The notes under the pieces were generated by a model. It was given only the letters and a program-made list of their open reading frames with translations. It ran no database searches and was not told the DNA's origin. Below are positions 33,010 to 43,605 of a stretch of DNA of 64,000 nt, in pieces (the first letter of the stretch is position 1; every line of letters begins with the position of its first letter). The position numbers and the translations under genes are program-made. This DNA is from Lathyrus oleraceus (Eukaryota > Streptophyta > Magnoliopsida > Fabales > Fabaceae), in the NCBI RefSeq assembly GCF_024323335.1, contig NC_066584.1:267150344-267214343 (forward strand). Reading direction: 5' to 3'.

Positions 33010-34525
33010 TGTAACACCCCAATTTTGGCCCTAAGATCCGTCATGGAATCATAACATTGCATTTGCCAAGCCTCAAGGATCATGAGCATCTTGGCTTCTT
33101 CCCTTTGGGTGGGACCTCTTGTGAGTTGGTTTGAGATCATCAATCATACTTGAATTGTATATTATTGCTTTTCTCATTTTGTTTACTAACCAAAAGCACA
33201 AAAATATGTCACCAACATCTTTTGTTTGTAGCTTGAGCAGTCACAGGATCTAAAAGCTTCTAGGTGATCCTTTGTGCAATGATATGGCCAAGAGAAGATG
33301 AAGGCAAGCATGGAAATGGTTCCCAAAGCTCTCATCCATCAAATATGCCTCCCTATTATCTCAATTGATCATTTTTGATCAAAGCAAGTCAAAGGGTTTG
33401 AGGTTTGTCTCTCAAGGAAACCCTAATTCATTTGTCCATCAACTGTGCCTTGCTCATGAAGCAACCTCAACCCATGGTCAAATACAATCAAGCGAAGTTC
33501 TTTAATTCATCATTTCATGCATATTTGAACTTATTTGAGTATCCTCAATCATCAATTCATCAAGATATGAGTTGTGGACTTGAGAAGTTGATCAGTCAAT
33601 TCATCTGACTATTTTGAAATGCACTGAGACCTAACTTTTTATATGGTTGTCAAATGGAGATGATCCCAAGAGCAAAAATGTTCGTAAAGACAGTATGAAC
33701 AACTTTCATGTTCATCAAAATGGGATTTGAAGCTTGGAAGATCATCATCCAGTCCAAGACATTATAGGTCATTTTGACTGAAACCCTAATTTTGGGTCAA
33801 GTTCCCAAGAACATAACTCATTCAGTTTTTATGTTTTTGAGGTGGAACCAAATGCATTGGAAAAATTATTATGTCTAATTCAAATGTTATGTTGAAAAAA
33901 ACTTCAAAATCTCAAAGGAAATACATGTGATAATGCAAAACATTATAGGTCACTTTGGGCTAAATGCATTGAAATGTAAAAAAGTCCAACTTCAAGTGCC
34001 CATAACGTCTTCATAAAAAATCTAAATGATGCAAAACTTAATTCTAAATTGATGTTCTTGAAAAGATCTACAACTTTGATGTTGGAGGTTTTTCCATTTG
34101 GAGCTTGCATCATCAAAAGATAAGGGCTTGAAGTTAGTTCATTTTGACAAAATTCTCAAAGGCATATCTTGTGCATTGAACTTCATGGCCTGTTTTCATA
34201 AATTTCCACACTCCAAACGAGTTTTTGTTCAACATAACATTTGTTCCTCATGTCAAGACCTTTCCAACCATTACCCACATGCCTATGTTTCAATTTTTCA
34301 AGTGGCATTTTCGAAGAGGTGAAGTTTTGTGACCAATTATGCATTTCATGTTAAATTTCCATGCACAAGCCAATGCCTTGCAAACTGCACGTCCATTTCA
34401 ATTTGTTTGATCATCAGCATGCAAATGCAATTGAGTTTGGGCCTCACATGCGCCTGTACAGGCCCATGCATGGAGGACCCAACTTCATGCACATGAGTTT
34501 GATATCCCTTGCCTTGCATTTCCAT

Positions 34526-34535
34526 CTATAAATAG
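34526..34535 (+). promoter_or_regulatory. TATA box of the B1 LTR
   Basis: CTATAAATAG, a textbook plant TATA context, about 1.5 kb into the LTR. The B2 3' LTR has CTATAAATA at the corresponding place (62097-62105). Confidence 0.65.
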
Positions 34536-34973
34536 AAGCACCATTTCATTCAATTGGCAACCTGAAGGCGCCTGAAATGCTGCAAGATTGAAATCCATAA
34601 CCACACTCAAAGCAATTTTCACTTTCTTCTTAAAAATTCAGATCTGAATTTCAACTACCTTGGTTGATTTTCAGACCTACAATTCCTTGGTCTTGCTTCA
34701 TCTTCATCACTAGATCCTACTACAAGCATTAGTTGAGGAGAATCGTGCTCTCAAGATCTGCATTTCAAAGGTGGATATCAGAACTTATTTGCTTCGAAGC
34801 TCTTCATTTATATCTTGTTTCTTGTGTCCTTTTGCATTGGTGAAGTCCTCTCATCAGAGGGAATTTGACTGTACTTTTAATTTCACAAATCCATCAAGTT
34901 CCAATTGAACACCATATTTTTTAACCTCTGATTTCTCTTACCATGGAGATCTAGAATGAAAATAGATGGTACA

Positions 34974-34993
34974 GGGGTGATGTACATCACCCC
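34974..34993. repeat. Perfect 20-bp palindrome in the B1 LTR
   Basis: GGGGTGATGTACATCACCCC, about 440 bp after the TATA box, so it would lie in the transcribed leader. The B2 copy (62547-62566) differs at one base. Confidence 0.8.
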
Positions 34994-36591
34994 AGCTTTC
35001 CAATGATATGAGGATCGTCCCCTTTAGTTGAGATTTTATGACCTGCAACTTTGGCCGGAAAATGCAAGCTCCCCGGAGAAGACGATGGTGTACACCACCG
35101 TCCGTTTGCCAGGTTGAATATGGGCCCTTGGATCTGATTCCCAGATCTAATCTCCACCCTCCAATGATATGACTTATTTTAATTCAGTGTGTGGTTGCAT
35201 TGACTGGAGCCTATGGTACGCGCGCGCTTCATGACCATCAGATTAGACACGTCAATTAATGAGGTTCCATCCAAGCGCTGTGGTTTTTTCTGATTTTTAT
35301 AATTTCCATTTTATTTCTTTTATTTCATTTAACTTCAAAAATTCATAACTCTTTCATTTTAATTCCAAAAAATATGGGACCAATTGCATTATTTCTCTTT
35401 TTAATTCTAGTTTTTAAAAATGATTTTTAATTTTTTTTTTGTTTTATCATTTGAAATTTTATGTGAATTTTCTCTTTTCTGGTTATTTTTAATTCATTTT
35501 AAATAGTTTTTGATATTCAAAAAATACAAAAATATTTTCTCAACTTATTTGAATGATGATGGATCTATGAAAAATATTCTCATCAATTTTTTAATTGATT
35601 TGAGACTTATTTGAGATTTTAGTTCAATTAGGTTATTTTTATTCATTTTTAATTGATTAAAAATAGTTTCTAACTTTTAAAAAGGCTGAAATTTTTTGTC
35701 AAACTTTGTTTGACCTTGTTGAACTTGGGATAATTCACTTGGACTTTTCAAAGTTGATGTGAAGTGAATTTGAAGTTTGACCTTTCTTTAATATTTTAAT
35801 TCAAGTTTTTTTTCAAATGTTAAACATGCCAAAAATAATTTATTTATTTCTTTACTTCCAATCTTCATCCCACTTCTATTTTTCATTGTTTGGCCATGAT
35901 CCTCAATGTCTTTGGTCAACTCTTAATAGATTGGTACATTCAATTTCATTTCATGCACTTTAATTCTTCATCTCCATTATCCATCTTCTTCATCTTCTTC
36001 TTCTTTTCTTTTGGATCAATGAGTTAAAAGTTGATAAGTTAGCATTGATTAGGGAGGTTTAATCTTCCTTGATTCAAATCTAATTTATCTTGATCAATTG
36101 ATCAAGTGAATGACTTTGCATTAAGGATAGATTGCTTCCTAAATCATGCAAAGAACTTAAACCAATACAAGATCATTTCTCTTCTTCTTTTTTGGCATGG
36201 CAAGTTGTGGGAACTTGGTTCACTAATCGAGACTTCTAGCTTGTGTTGTTGCCTATATTATTATTGACCGACCTCAGATAGTTGTGACTTCTACATAAGT
36301 CCAATTACGATTGCTTTATGGCACACTAATTACTAACATTAACCATTAACCATTAACATTTACTTCTTGCACTTTAATTTTATGCAATTTACTATTCTTG
36401 TACATATTATTAATTTGCTTTTTCCTTTTGCTCACTTGAGCACATGTTTACGTTAATGCAATTTGCCTTTTGCACACTTGAGCACATAATTGTGTATATG
36501 TCATTGTGATTGTGTTTTGATTGTTGTTGACCAAATGCAAAGAAATGGACAAATGGACTTAGACTTTAGGACTTTCCCTATGCAAATTTGG

Positions 36592-36679
36592 AGTCAAAGA
36601 GCAACTAGGCCTTGGGCCTTTAGAATGCTATAAAAGTCAAAGAGCAACTAGGCATTGGGCCTTTAGAATGCTATAAATG
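36592..36679 (+). repeat. 44-bp tandem duplication in the B1 LTR
   Basis: Two near-identical copies beginning GTCAAAGAGCAACTAGG at 36592 and 36636. The matching part of the B2 5' LTR (38400-38480) does not show the duplication, so it is specific to B1. Confidence 0.8.
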
Positions 36680-37863
36680 TTGAAGAGGACTTTGAAAGGA
36701 CCAATCTCTAAAACTCCTTCTTGTTCATTCTTGATTGTTTGATGGAACTTTTTAATGTGTGTGTTCTTGTGCTAGGGATCCCAACATTGAGCCTAAGTGA
36801 TGAACCATTGCCATGAGCTTTTAAGAGAGAGATCCAAGAGCCATTGAGGAACTTTCCAGGAGCTAACTTGATTGTTGATTGCTTGAGCTTACTATTATTT
36901 TGCTTGCATATTCTAAAGGATGGGAGCTACTTGGATCATCAATATAATCTCAAGAGAGGAACCGCATTTGTGGTCTTGTTCTCTTATCCCTCACCTCTTG
37001 TATGATTAGGACTTTAGCCATTCTTCTTCTTCCCTCCACTCTAACCCAAGCCAAAACTTTTGTGCAAACATTTAACCTTTGTTTTCAAACATTAGAAACC
37101 TAAGCCTTATGCTTTTGATTTTCAAACTTTCTTTTCTTAACACTTATTTTGAATTGAACTTCTAAATCAACTTTGACCATTTTGTGCATACTTTTCATTG
37201 GTAAATATAACTCATTCAAATGTCTTTTTGTGGTTTCAATGGCCACTTTCTTAATCAAACTTTTTCATAAACTTTAGCTATTAGGTTTGACAATGAGTCT
37301 TCTATGCTTATTATAGGGTTAACCCCTCATTAGCATGTTGAAGCTATCCTCACATGGTGGATTTGTGGTTTTAGGTTGAGTTTTCTCCCTTGGACAACAA
37401 AAGACCTTAAGGCTTTTGAACCAATCAATTCACCCACTTATTTTGAGATTTTTACCCCAAACTACGAGGTTTTGATCGTAATCTTTTTTAAGATGGTACG
37501 TAGGCAATGAGTTTATCCATCCAAACACAAAATGTAAATAAACTTGTATATTCTCTTCTCATCTCTTCAATCATGTTTGCACAAACAAATTTTCACAAAA
37601 ATACCAATCTTACAACAAATGTGAAAAGGGCTCCCTAGGAGTACCTAGGATGTCTTGGGTGCTTAAAACCTTCCCATTGCATAACCAACCCCCTTACCCA
37701 GATCTCTGACATTTTTACTAGTTTTTGATTCGATAAAACTTTTAGGTTTTTGTTCGCTTTCTAACCATTCCTTTAGATAAATAGAAGTGCGGTGGCGACT
37801 CGACTTGTATGATTTACCTTGGATTTAGTCAATGTCTCTAATGGTAACGAATACCCCGCTACA

Positions 37864-39682
37864 ACATTGATACATGGAGGTTTAATCTTCCTTGATTCAA
37901 CTCTAATTCATCTTGATCATGGATCAAGTGAATGGCTTTGCATTAAGGATAGGTTGCTTCCTAAATCATGCAAAGAACCTAAATCAATACAAGATCATTT
38001 CTCATCTTCTTTTTAGCATGGCAAGTTGTTGGAGTTTGATTCACTAATCAAAATCTCTAACTTGTGTTGTTGCCCTACATTATTATTGACCGGCCTCAGA
38101 CAGTTGTGACTTCTACATAAGTCCAATTACGATTGGTTAACATAACGCTATATTTGCCTTATGGCACACTAACTATTAACACTAACCATTAACCATTAAC
38201 ATTTAATTCTTGCTCTTTACATTTATGCAATTTACTATTCTAGTACATATTATTCATTTGTTTTGCTCTTTGCTCACTTGAGCACATGTTTATGTTAATG
38301 CAATTTACCATTTGCTCACTTGAGCACATAATTTTGTATATATCATTGTGCTTGTGTTTTGTTTTGATTGTTGTGGAAGAAATGCAAAAAAATGGACAAA
38401 TGGACTTAGTTTCTAGGACATTCCCTTTGCAAAATTGGAGTAAAATGACCTTAATGTGAAGATGGATTAGAAGGACCAAACCTCTAAACTCAATCTTGTC
38501 CGTTCTTGATTTGCTTCATGGAACTTTTTGATGTTTTATGCTTTTGTGCTAGGTGAATCCTGTGTGAGCCAAATTGAAGAACCATTGCCATGTTCATCCA
38601 AAGTGAAAGATACAAGAGCCATTGGGGATCTTCTAAGAACTTGTTTGATAATGTTGATCTGCTTGAGCTTACACTTATTTTGCTTGCATATTCCAAAGCA
38701 TGAGAGCTACTTGGATCATCAATATGATCTCAAGAGAGGAACTCCATTTGTGGTCTTGTTTCTTATCCTTCATCTCTTGTATGATTAGGACTTTAGCCAT
38801 TCTTCTTCTTCCCTCCACTCTAACCTAAGCCAAAACCTTTTATGCAAACATTTAACATTTATTTTCAAACATTAGAAACCTAAGCCTTATGCTTTTGATT
38901 TTCAAATTTTCTTTTCATAACACTTATTTTGAATTGAATCTTTAAGTCAACTTTGACCATACTTTGTAAATACTTTTCAATGGTAAATATAACTCATTCA
39001 AATACTTTTGTGGTTTCAATGGCCACTTTCTTAATCCAAACTTTTCATAACCAATAGCTATTAGGTTTGAGTTATCCTTGAGGTAGATGTAATACTAACC
39101 TATATCCTTAGTGATGGACAATGAGTCTTCCATGCTTATTATAGGGTTAACCCCTCACTAGCATGTTGAAGTTATCCTCACATGGTGGATTTGTGGTTTT
39201 AGGTTGAGTTTTCTCCCTTGGATAACAAAAGACCTTAAGGCTTTTGGACTAATCAATTCATCGACTCATTTTGAGATTTTTACCCCGAACTACGAGGTTT
39301 TGATCCTAATCTTTTTTAAGATGGTACGTAGGCAATGAGTTTATCCATCCAAACACAAATTGTAAATAACTTGTATATTCTCTTCTCATCTCTTCAATCA
39401 TGTTTGCACAAATAAATTTTCACAAAATTCCAACCTTACAACAAGTGTGAAAAGGGCTCCCTAGGAGTACCTAGGATGTTTTGGGTGCTTAAAACCTTCC
39501 CATTGCATAACCAACCCCCTTACCCCGATCTCTGACATTTTTACTAGTTTTTGATTCGATAAAACTTTTAGGTTTTTGTTCGCTTTCTAACCATTCCTTT
39601 GGATAAATAGTAGTGCGGTGGCGACTTGATTTGTATGATTTACCTTGGATTTAGTCAATATCTCTAATAGTAACGAATACCC
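37864..39682 (+). repeat. 5' LTR of B2, distal part (left of the solo LTR C)
   Basis: Homologous to 36040-37857 of the B1 LTR and to 63594-64000. It ends ACGAATACCC at 39682, where solo LTR C is inserted, and resumes after C at 40956 with TACCC then CACTACA (CGCTACA in B1), ending at 40967. No coding sequence is supported. Confidence 0.85.
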
Positions 39683-40664
39683 TGTTAGTGTAAGCCCTAT
39701 AGGCCAATAGTTTTGGTACTTGTATCGAATTGTTTATTAATAATAAAAGGCTTTTTCTTTATTATGTTTATTTAATAAAGTCCCTGGAATAGATAGTCCG
39801 TTTAATGTATCAAGTGTGACTTAATCATGAGATCACATTAAACATAAGGACACTATTCTTAAAGTATCTATAGTCGAGCTTTATTGTGAAGTGGGATAAC
39901 ATTAAAGCATGAAGACTATTATGTTTATTGACTGATGATCACATCTCATGGATCATGGATAAGGAGTTATCAAGTCTCAAACATAGGTATGAATATTAAG
40001 AGTAATATTTATACTGGATTGACCCGCTATGAGAATACTATATAGAATGTTATGCAAAGTGTCATAAGTTATTCTCATGGTGATAATGGTGTATACCACC
40101 CTTCGACCTGAAACCACTATGGACCCTAGATGTAGAGTCGAGTGCCTTATTGTTGATCAAACGTTGTCCGTAACTGAATGACCATAAAGATAGTTGATGG
40201 GTACTCCACGAAGCATACTAAGGGACATGAGTGACCTAGATGGAATTTGCCCATCTTGTGTTCAATATAGACATAAGGGCAAAAGGGTAATTATACACAT
40301 AATTATTATCATAGAAGGATTTGTCAGATCACATGACATTTTCGTGTCTTAGGTAGCAGTGATGTGTTGCTAGATACCCCTCACTGTTTATTATGTTAAA
40401 TACGTGATTTAATATAATTGCCAATGCCGTGAAACTCTATAGGGTCACACACAAAGGACAGATTGATGAGAGATAGAGTAATTAAGGAATAGTGTAATGT
40501 ATGGTGCCCTTAAGTGAATGATAGAACATCGTAAGGTACAGTGTACTTAAGTAGAATACGAAAGATGGTAAGGTACCACGCGCTTAAGTGATTTTGGCAT
40601 ATTATAAGATATGGGCCATATACACTTGAGTGGGCTTTTTAGCTTGCAGCCCACATAAGTAGTT

Positions 40665-40674
40665 CTATAAATAG
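40665..40674 (+). promoter_or_regulatory. TATA box of solo LTR C
   Basis: CTATAAATAG about 40 bp ahead of a pyrimidine-rich (TC)n initiator-like region. This promoter faces the B2 ORF1. Confidence 0.6.
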
Positions 40675-40711
40675 AACCCTTGTGTAGAAGCATTGTAACA
40701 CTTGTAATTTC

Positions 40712-40714
<3 letters not shown>

Positions 40715-40754
<40 letters not shown>
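40715..40754 (+). repeat. (TC)20 microsatellite in solo LTR C
   Basis: Uninterrupted TC dinucleotide run of about 40 bp in the transcribed leader of the LTR. Confidence 0.9.
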
Positions 40755-40758
<4 letters not shown>

Positions 40759-40955
40759 AAAGCCTTCATTCGTAGCAGCTAGCGCTGAGATTGAAGGAAT
40801 CAGTTCGTGTGGAATGAGTAGAGGCGTTGTCATCGTTCAACGTTCGTGATCGCCATAAGAGGTAACGATTCTATCACTGATCATGCCCATTCGTAAGGAT
40901 CATTAAAGGAAAAATTTTAAATTCCGCTACGCTTTTGGATCGCCATTCTCCTTCA

Positions 40956-40967
40956 TACCCCACTACA
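40956..40967 (+). repeat. Target duplication TACCC and last 7 bp of the B2 5' LTR
   Basis: TACCC repeats the bases left of solo LTR C. CACTACA corresponds to the terminal CGCTACA of other B LTRs with one G-to-A change. Confidence 0.8.
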
Positions 40968-40973
40968 GAAAAG

Positions 40974-40991
40974 TGGCGACTCTGCTGGGGA
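40974..40991 (+). other. Primer binding site of B2 (tRNA-Arg type)
   Basis: TGGCGACTCTGCTGGGGA, identical to that of Ogre-A, six bases after the LTR end. Confidence 0.9.
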
Positions 40992-41842
40992 TCATTTGCC
41001 TAGTGGGTTTTGCCTACTTTTCATATTTTGTTGTATTGTATTGTATATTATTTTGTGACATATTTTTTGTGTGCAATTTGAGATTACTGTATTGTATGTA
41101 TTGATTGAATTGCTTGAATATTAATTCCTTGTATGCTTGGTGATATTTGTGAGATGAGTTCTATACTCGAACTCGAGTGCACTTAGGATAGGAGAATGGC
41201 ATAGTCTTGTTGACTTGTGTGGAGTTATTCCTTAGCAAGTTGACTTGCAAGTCCATTCACTTGGTGGAGGTCATGTTGGGATCAATAATGTCACACAAGT
41301 AGTTGTGATTAGACATTACTCTTTCCAATATAGACCTTAGAAGCCAAGGACCTTAGTTTACCAAGCCCATCTTGGCCTATTCTTAGGATGTAGTGCGAAA
41401 GTCGTTCAAGTGTAAGATTTGATACGATTGTTACGCGATACTACACTCATGAGAGTCTCTCTTGAGAATATTTTTGGAATACGAGTAGTCGTTTATCCGA
41501 TAATATCCGAAAGATGGGATGATGACTATGGGAACCTCTTGTAGAACATGTTTGGCAGGTTTAAGCCCTAGTACACTCCCTTTGGGTAGTTCTTAACCGA
41601 GACTCCATGCTCGTGACTTGCAACAAACCCTTGATTCATGGTTTATTCGTTCTTGTATCCTTAATATAAATGGAACTTGGGTGTTGATAAGGTGTAAACC
41701 ATAATCCACCAAAATGGATGATTGATATTAAGGATGACATGATCCATCCCATGACCTTTGTTTGGTGTGCTTTGCTTGATCCTTGAGTGTGATTGTTGCA
41801 TTCATGCATTCATGCACCCATTTGCATCCATATCATCAAATA
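40992..41842 (+). other. 5' leader of B2
   Basis: Untranslated stretch between PBS and ORF1. No gene seen. The ORF1 frame is open back to about 41783, but without an earlier ATG matching the Ogre-A start. Confidence 0.6.
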
Positions 41843-43324
41843 ATGAGAAAATTTTCAAGGAACTTAAGAGGTCTATTTGCAATTTTTCAGACACGGAAAG
41901 ACAAAGAAGGAATACGAAGAAGTACAATTTTCCGACAACCCGACTTGAGAGAGCTAAGGAATTTGACATCCTATGTATTAGATCCCTTGGGTTTCAAGGC
42001 TCGTTATGGGAAGCTTCTATCTATTCTGACTACTCAAGTTGACGAAGGATTGATGAGTGTATTGGTGCAGTTTTATGATCCCTTGTACCGTTGTTTCACA
42101 TTTCCGGATTTTCAGGTTTTGCCCACACTTGAGGAGTATGCCTACCTTATGGGTATACCTATTCTAGACCAGTTTCCGTTCAGTGGCTTAGAGAGTATTC
42201 CTACTTCTCAAGAGATAGCTGGCGTGTTGCATATAGATGAATATCTGGTTGGTGCTCATATGACTACCAAAGGTGGAATTCAAGGTCTCCCTTCTGAGTT
42301 CCTCATTGCTCAAGCTACTATGTATGGGAAGGCCATGAGTGAGAACGCCTTTGAGGCCATATTTGTACTTCTTATCTATGGGCTAGTGTTATTTCCCAAC
42401 ATCGACAAGTTTGTGGATGTGAACGCTATTAGGATTTTCTCTACTCTTAATCCCGTTCCGACTTTGTTGGGTGACACTTACTTTTCTTTGCATATGAGGA
42501 ATGCAAAGGGTGGTGGTACCATTGTATGCTGTTTGCCTCTGCTGTACAAGTGGTTTATTTCGCACTTGCCGCAGACGGTCGCATTCAAGGAGAACAAAGG
42601 ATGTCTACGGTGGTCCACGAGACTTATGTCTCTCACTAATGATGATATATTTTGGTACAACCGTGTATATGATGGTGTGCAGATTATCGACTCTTGTGGT
42701 GAATTCTCCAATGTGCCTCTTCTTGGTACATGTGGTGGGATTAACTATAACCCTATTTTGGCACGTCGTCAGCTTGGGTTCCCCCTAAAAGATAAACCTA
42801 ATAACATTCTGTTAGAAGGTGTGTTCTTTCAGAAGTGTAAAGATCCCCAAGGCTTGAAGGGAAGGATGGTCCGTGCTTGGCGCAAGATCCATAGGAAGGG
42901 AAGAAAGGAGTTGGGTCCGAAGAACTATATCGCTTTGGAACCCTATACCTCTTGGATTAGGAGGAGAGCTTCTGAGTACCTCATGCCTTATGAGTATCCG
43001 AGACCTACACCTTTGGTCGTGGTTGGGCCTTCAACCCTCCCTAACCAAGGAGTAGAGGAGTTGAGAGACGAAGACCGTTCGCGTGCCAGGATCCGTGAAC
43101 GAGAGGAGTTGCTTCAGAAGATCAGGGAGAAGGATGCTTTGATAGAGTTCCTTGAGCACCAGGTTATTGATAAGCCTGATGATGCATTGACTTCTCTTCT
43201 TCCTCAGTCTTCCAAGTTTTGGAAAAGGAAGTATGATCGTCTCGCCAAAGAGAAGGCAGATATGGAGGCAGCCTATGAGAGGGAGGTGAAGAGGCTTCGT
43301 GCAACTTATCTTCCAGAGCTTTAG
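41843..43324 (+). CDS. B2 ORF1 (pre-gag ORF), intact, 493 aa
   Basis: Uninterrupted from ATG 41843 to TAG 43322; an in-frame ATG at 41804 is also possible. Homologous to the broken Ogre-A ORF1. It shares VQFYDPLYRCFTFPDFQVLPTLEEY, LNPVPTLLGDTYFSLH and ILARRQLGF-type segments, which resemble plant-mobile-domain-like proteins. The last 90 residues are a charged coiled coil (RARIREREELLQKIREKD, then KYDRLAKEKADMEAAYE). No catalytic motif, signal peptide or membrane segment is visible. The role of Ogre ORF1 is unknown; the coiled coil suggests self-association or binding to Gag. It is intact although the gag-pro-pol of the same element has about 13 stops. Confidence 0.85.
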   Translation: MRKFSRNLRGLFAIFQTRKDKEGIRRSTIFRQPDLRELRNLTSYVLDPLGFKARYGKLLSILTTQVDEGLMSVLVQFYDPLYRCFTFPDFQVLPTLEEYAYLMGIPILDQFPFSGLESIPTSQEIAGVLHIDEYLVGAHMTTKGGIQGLPSEFLIAQATMYGKAMSENAFEAIFVLLIYGLVLFPNIDKFVDVNAIRIFSTLNPVPTLLGDTYFSLHMRNAKGGGTIVCCLPLLYKWFISHLPQTVAFKENKGCLRWSTRLMSLTNDDIFWYNRVYDGVQIIDSCGEFSNVPLLGTCGGINYNPILARRQLGFPLKDKPNNILLEGVFFQKCKDPQGLKGRMVRAWRKIHRKGRKELGPKNYIALEPYTSWIRRRASEYLMPYEYPRPTPLVVVGPSTLPNQGVEELRDEDRSRARIREREELLQKIREKDALIEFLEHQVIDKPDDALTSLLPQSSKFWKRKYDRLAKEKADMEAAYEREVKRLRATYLPEL

Positions 43325-43605
43325 ATGATTGTTTCTAGGGTTCCATAGGATGTTCATTTTCCTTCTCTCTTGTATTTGGTTACCAAGACTGTACTTCTTT
43401 GGTGTAAAAATATTTTCCAAATATTATTGATGTGATATTTCCATATGTGATAAATATTTAATATTTCCAATATTTGCAAATAGGACTCTAAAGTTCCTAT
43501 GATATAAAAAATAAATCATATGCACAAGCATTACATGCATCATGTGCATAAGCAGGTTTTGCTCAAGGCTTCTTAGTCTACACCCGAGCCAACGCATCAA
43601 GACTA
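43325..43605 (+). other. ORF1-gag spacer of B2
   Basis: No gene seen. AT-rich, with a candidate acceptor ATAAGCAG before GTTTTG (AG at 43554-43555) 50 nt ahead of the gag ATG, as in Ogre-A. Confidence 0.45.

Larger units (their letters stand above)
27712..37863 (+). mobile_element. B1: right part of an Ogre-like retrotransposon of family B
   Basis: Pol end, 3' UTR (30249-32995), polypurine tract and complete 3' LTR (33010-37863). The left continuation is the RT fragment 5572-5701; the rest lies off the window. After the LTR end at 37863 the sequence (ACATTGATACATGG) continues as the interior of another B LTR. B1 therefore sits inside the 5' LTR of B2, with the presumed target duplication within 37864-37869. 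Confidence 0.85.
33010..37863 (+). repeat. Complete 3' LTR of B1, 4854 bp (family B)
   Basis: TGTAACACCCCAATTTTG to ACCCCGCTACA. TATA box CTATAAATAG (34526-34535). A perfect 20-bp palindrome (34974-34993), an imperfect 10-bp inverted repeat (35081-35102) and a 44-bp tandem duplication (36592-36679) lie downstream of it. Further copies of the family are at 4574-5571, 37864-40967 and 60591-64000. No gene is seen; the short open frames are not supported. Confidence 0.9.
39683..40955 (+). mobile_element. Solo LTR 'C', 1273 bp, with TSD TACCC
   Basis: TGTTAGTGTAAGCC to TTCTCCTTCA, flanked on both sides by TACCC (39678-39682 and 40956-40960). Insertion is 7 bp from the end of the B2 5' LTR, so the host LTR end and PBS follow immediately. 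TATA box CTATAAATAG at 40665-40674, then a (TC)20 tract. No internal region or second LTR is present, so it is a solo LTR from recombination. Probably Ty1/copia from its end sequence, but not proven. Confidence 0.88.

Noticed and set aside
33010..37863. Host gene or tRNA gene inside the long LTR
   Set aside because: Only short unsupported frames and no cloverleaf noticed; every part is duplicated in other copies of the same LTR.
40547..40756. Minus-strand ORF with an RERERE N-terminus
   Set aside because: The repeat is the (TC)20 microsatellite read backwards.
39683..40967. Reading C as the 5' LTR of B2
   Set aside because: TACCC flanks C on both sides, and the last bases of a B LTR follow it before the PBS.
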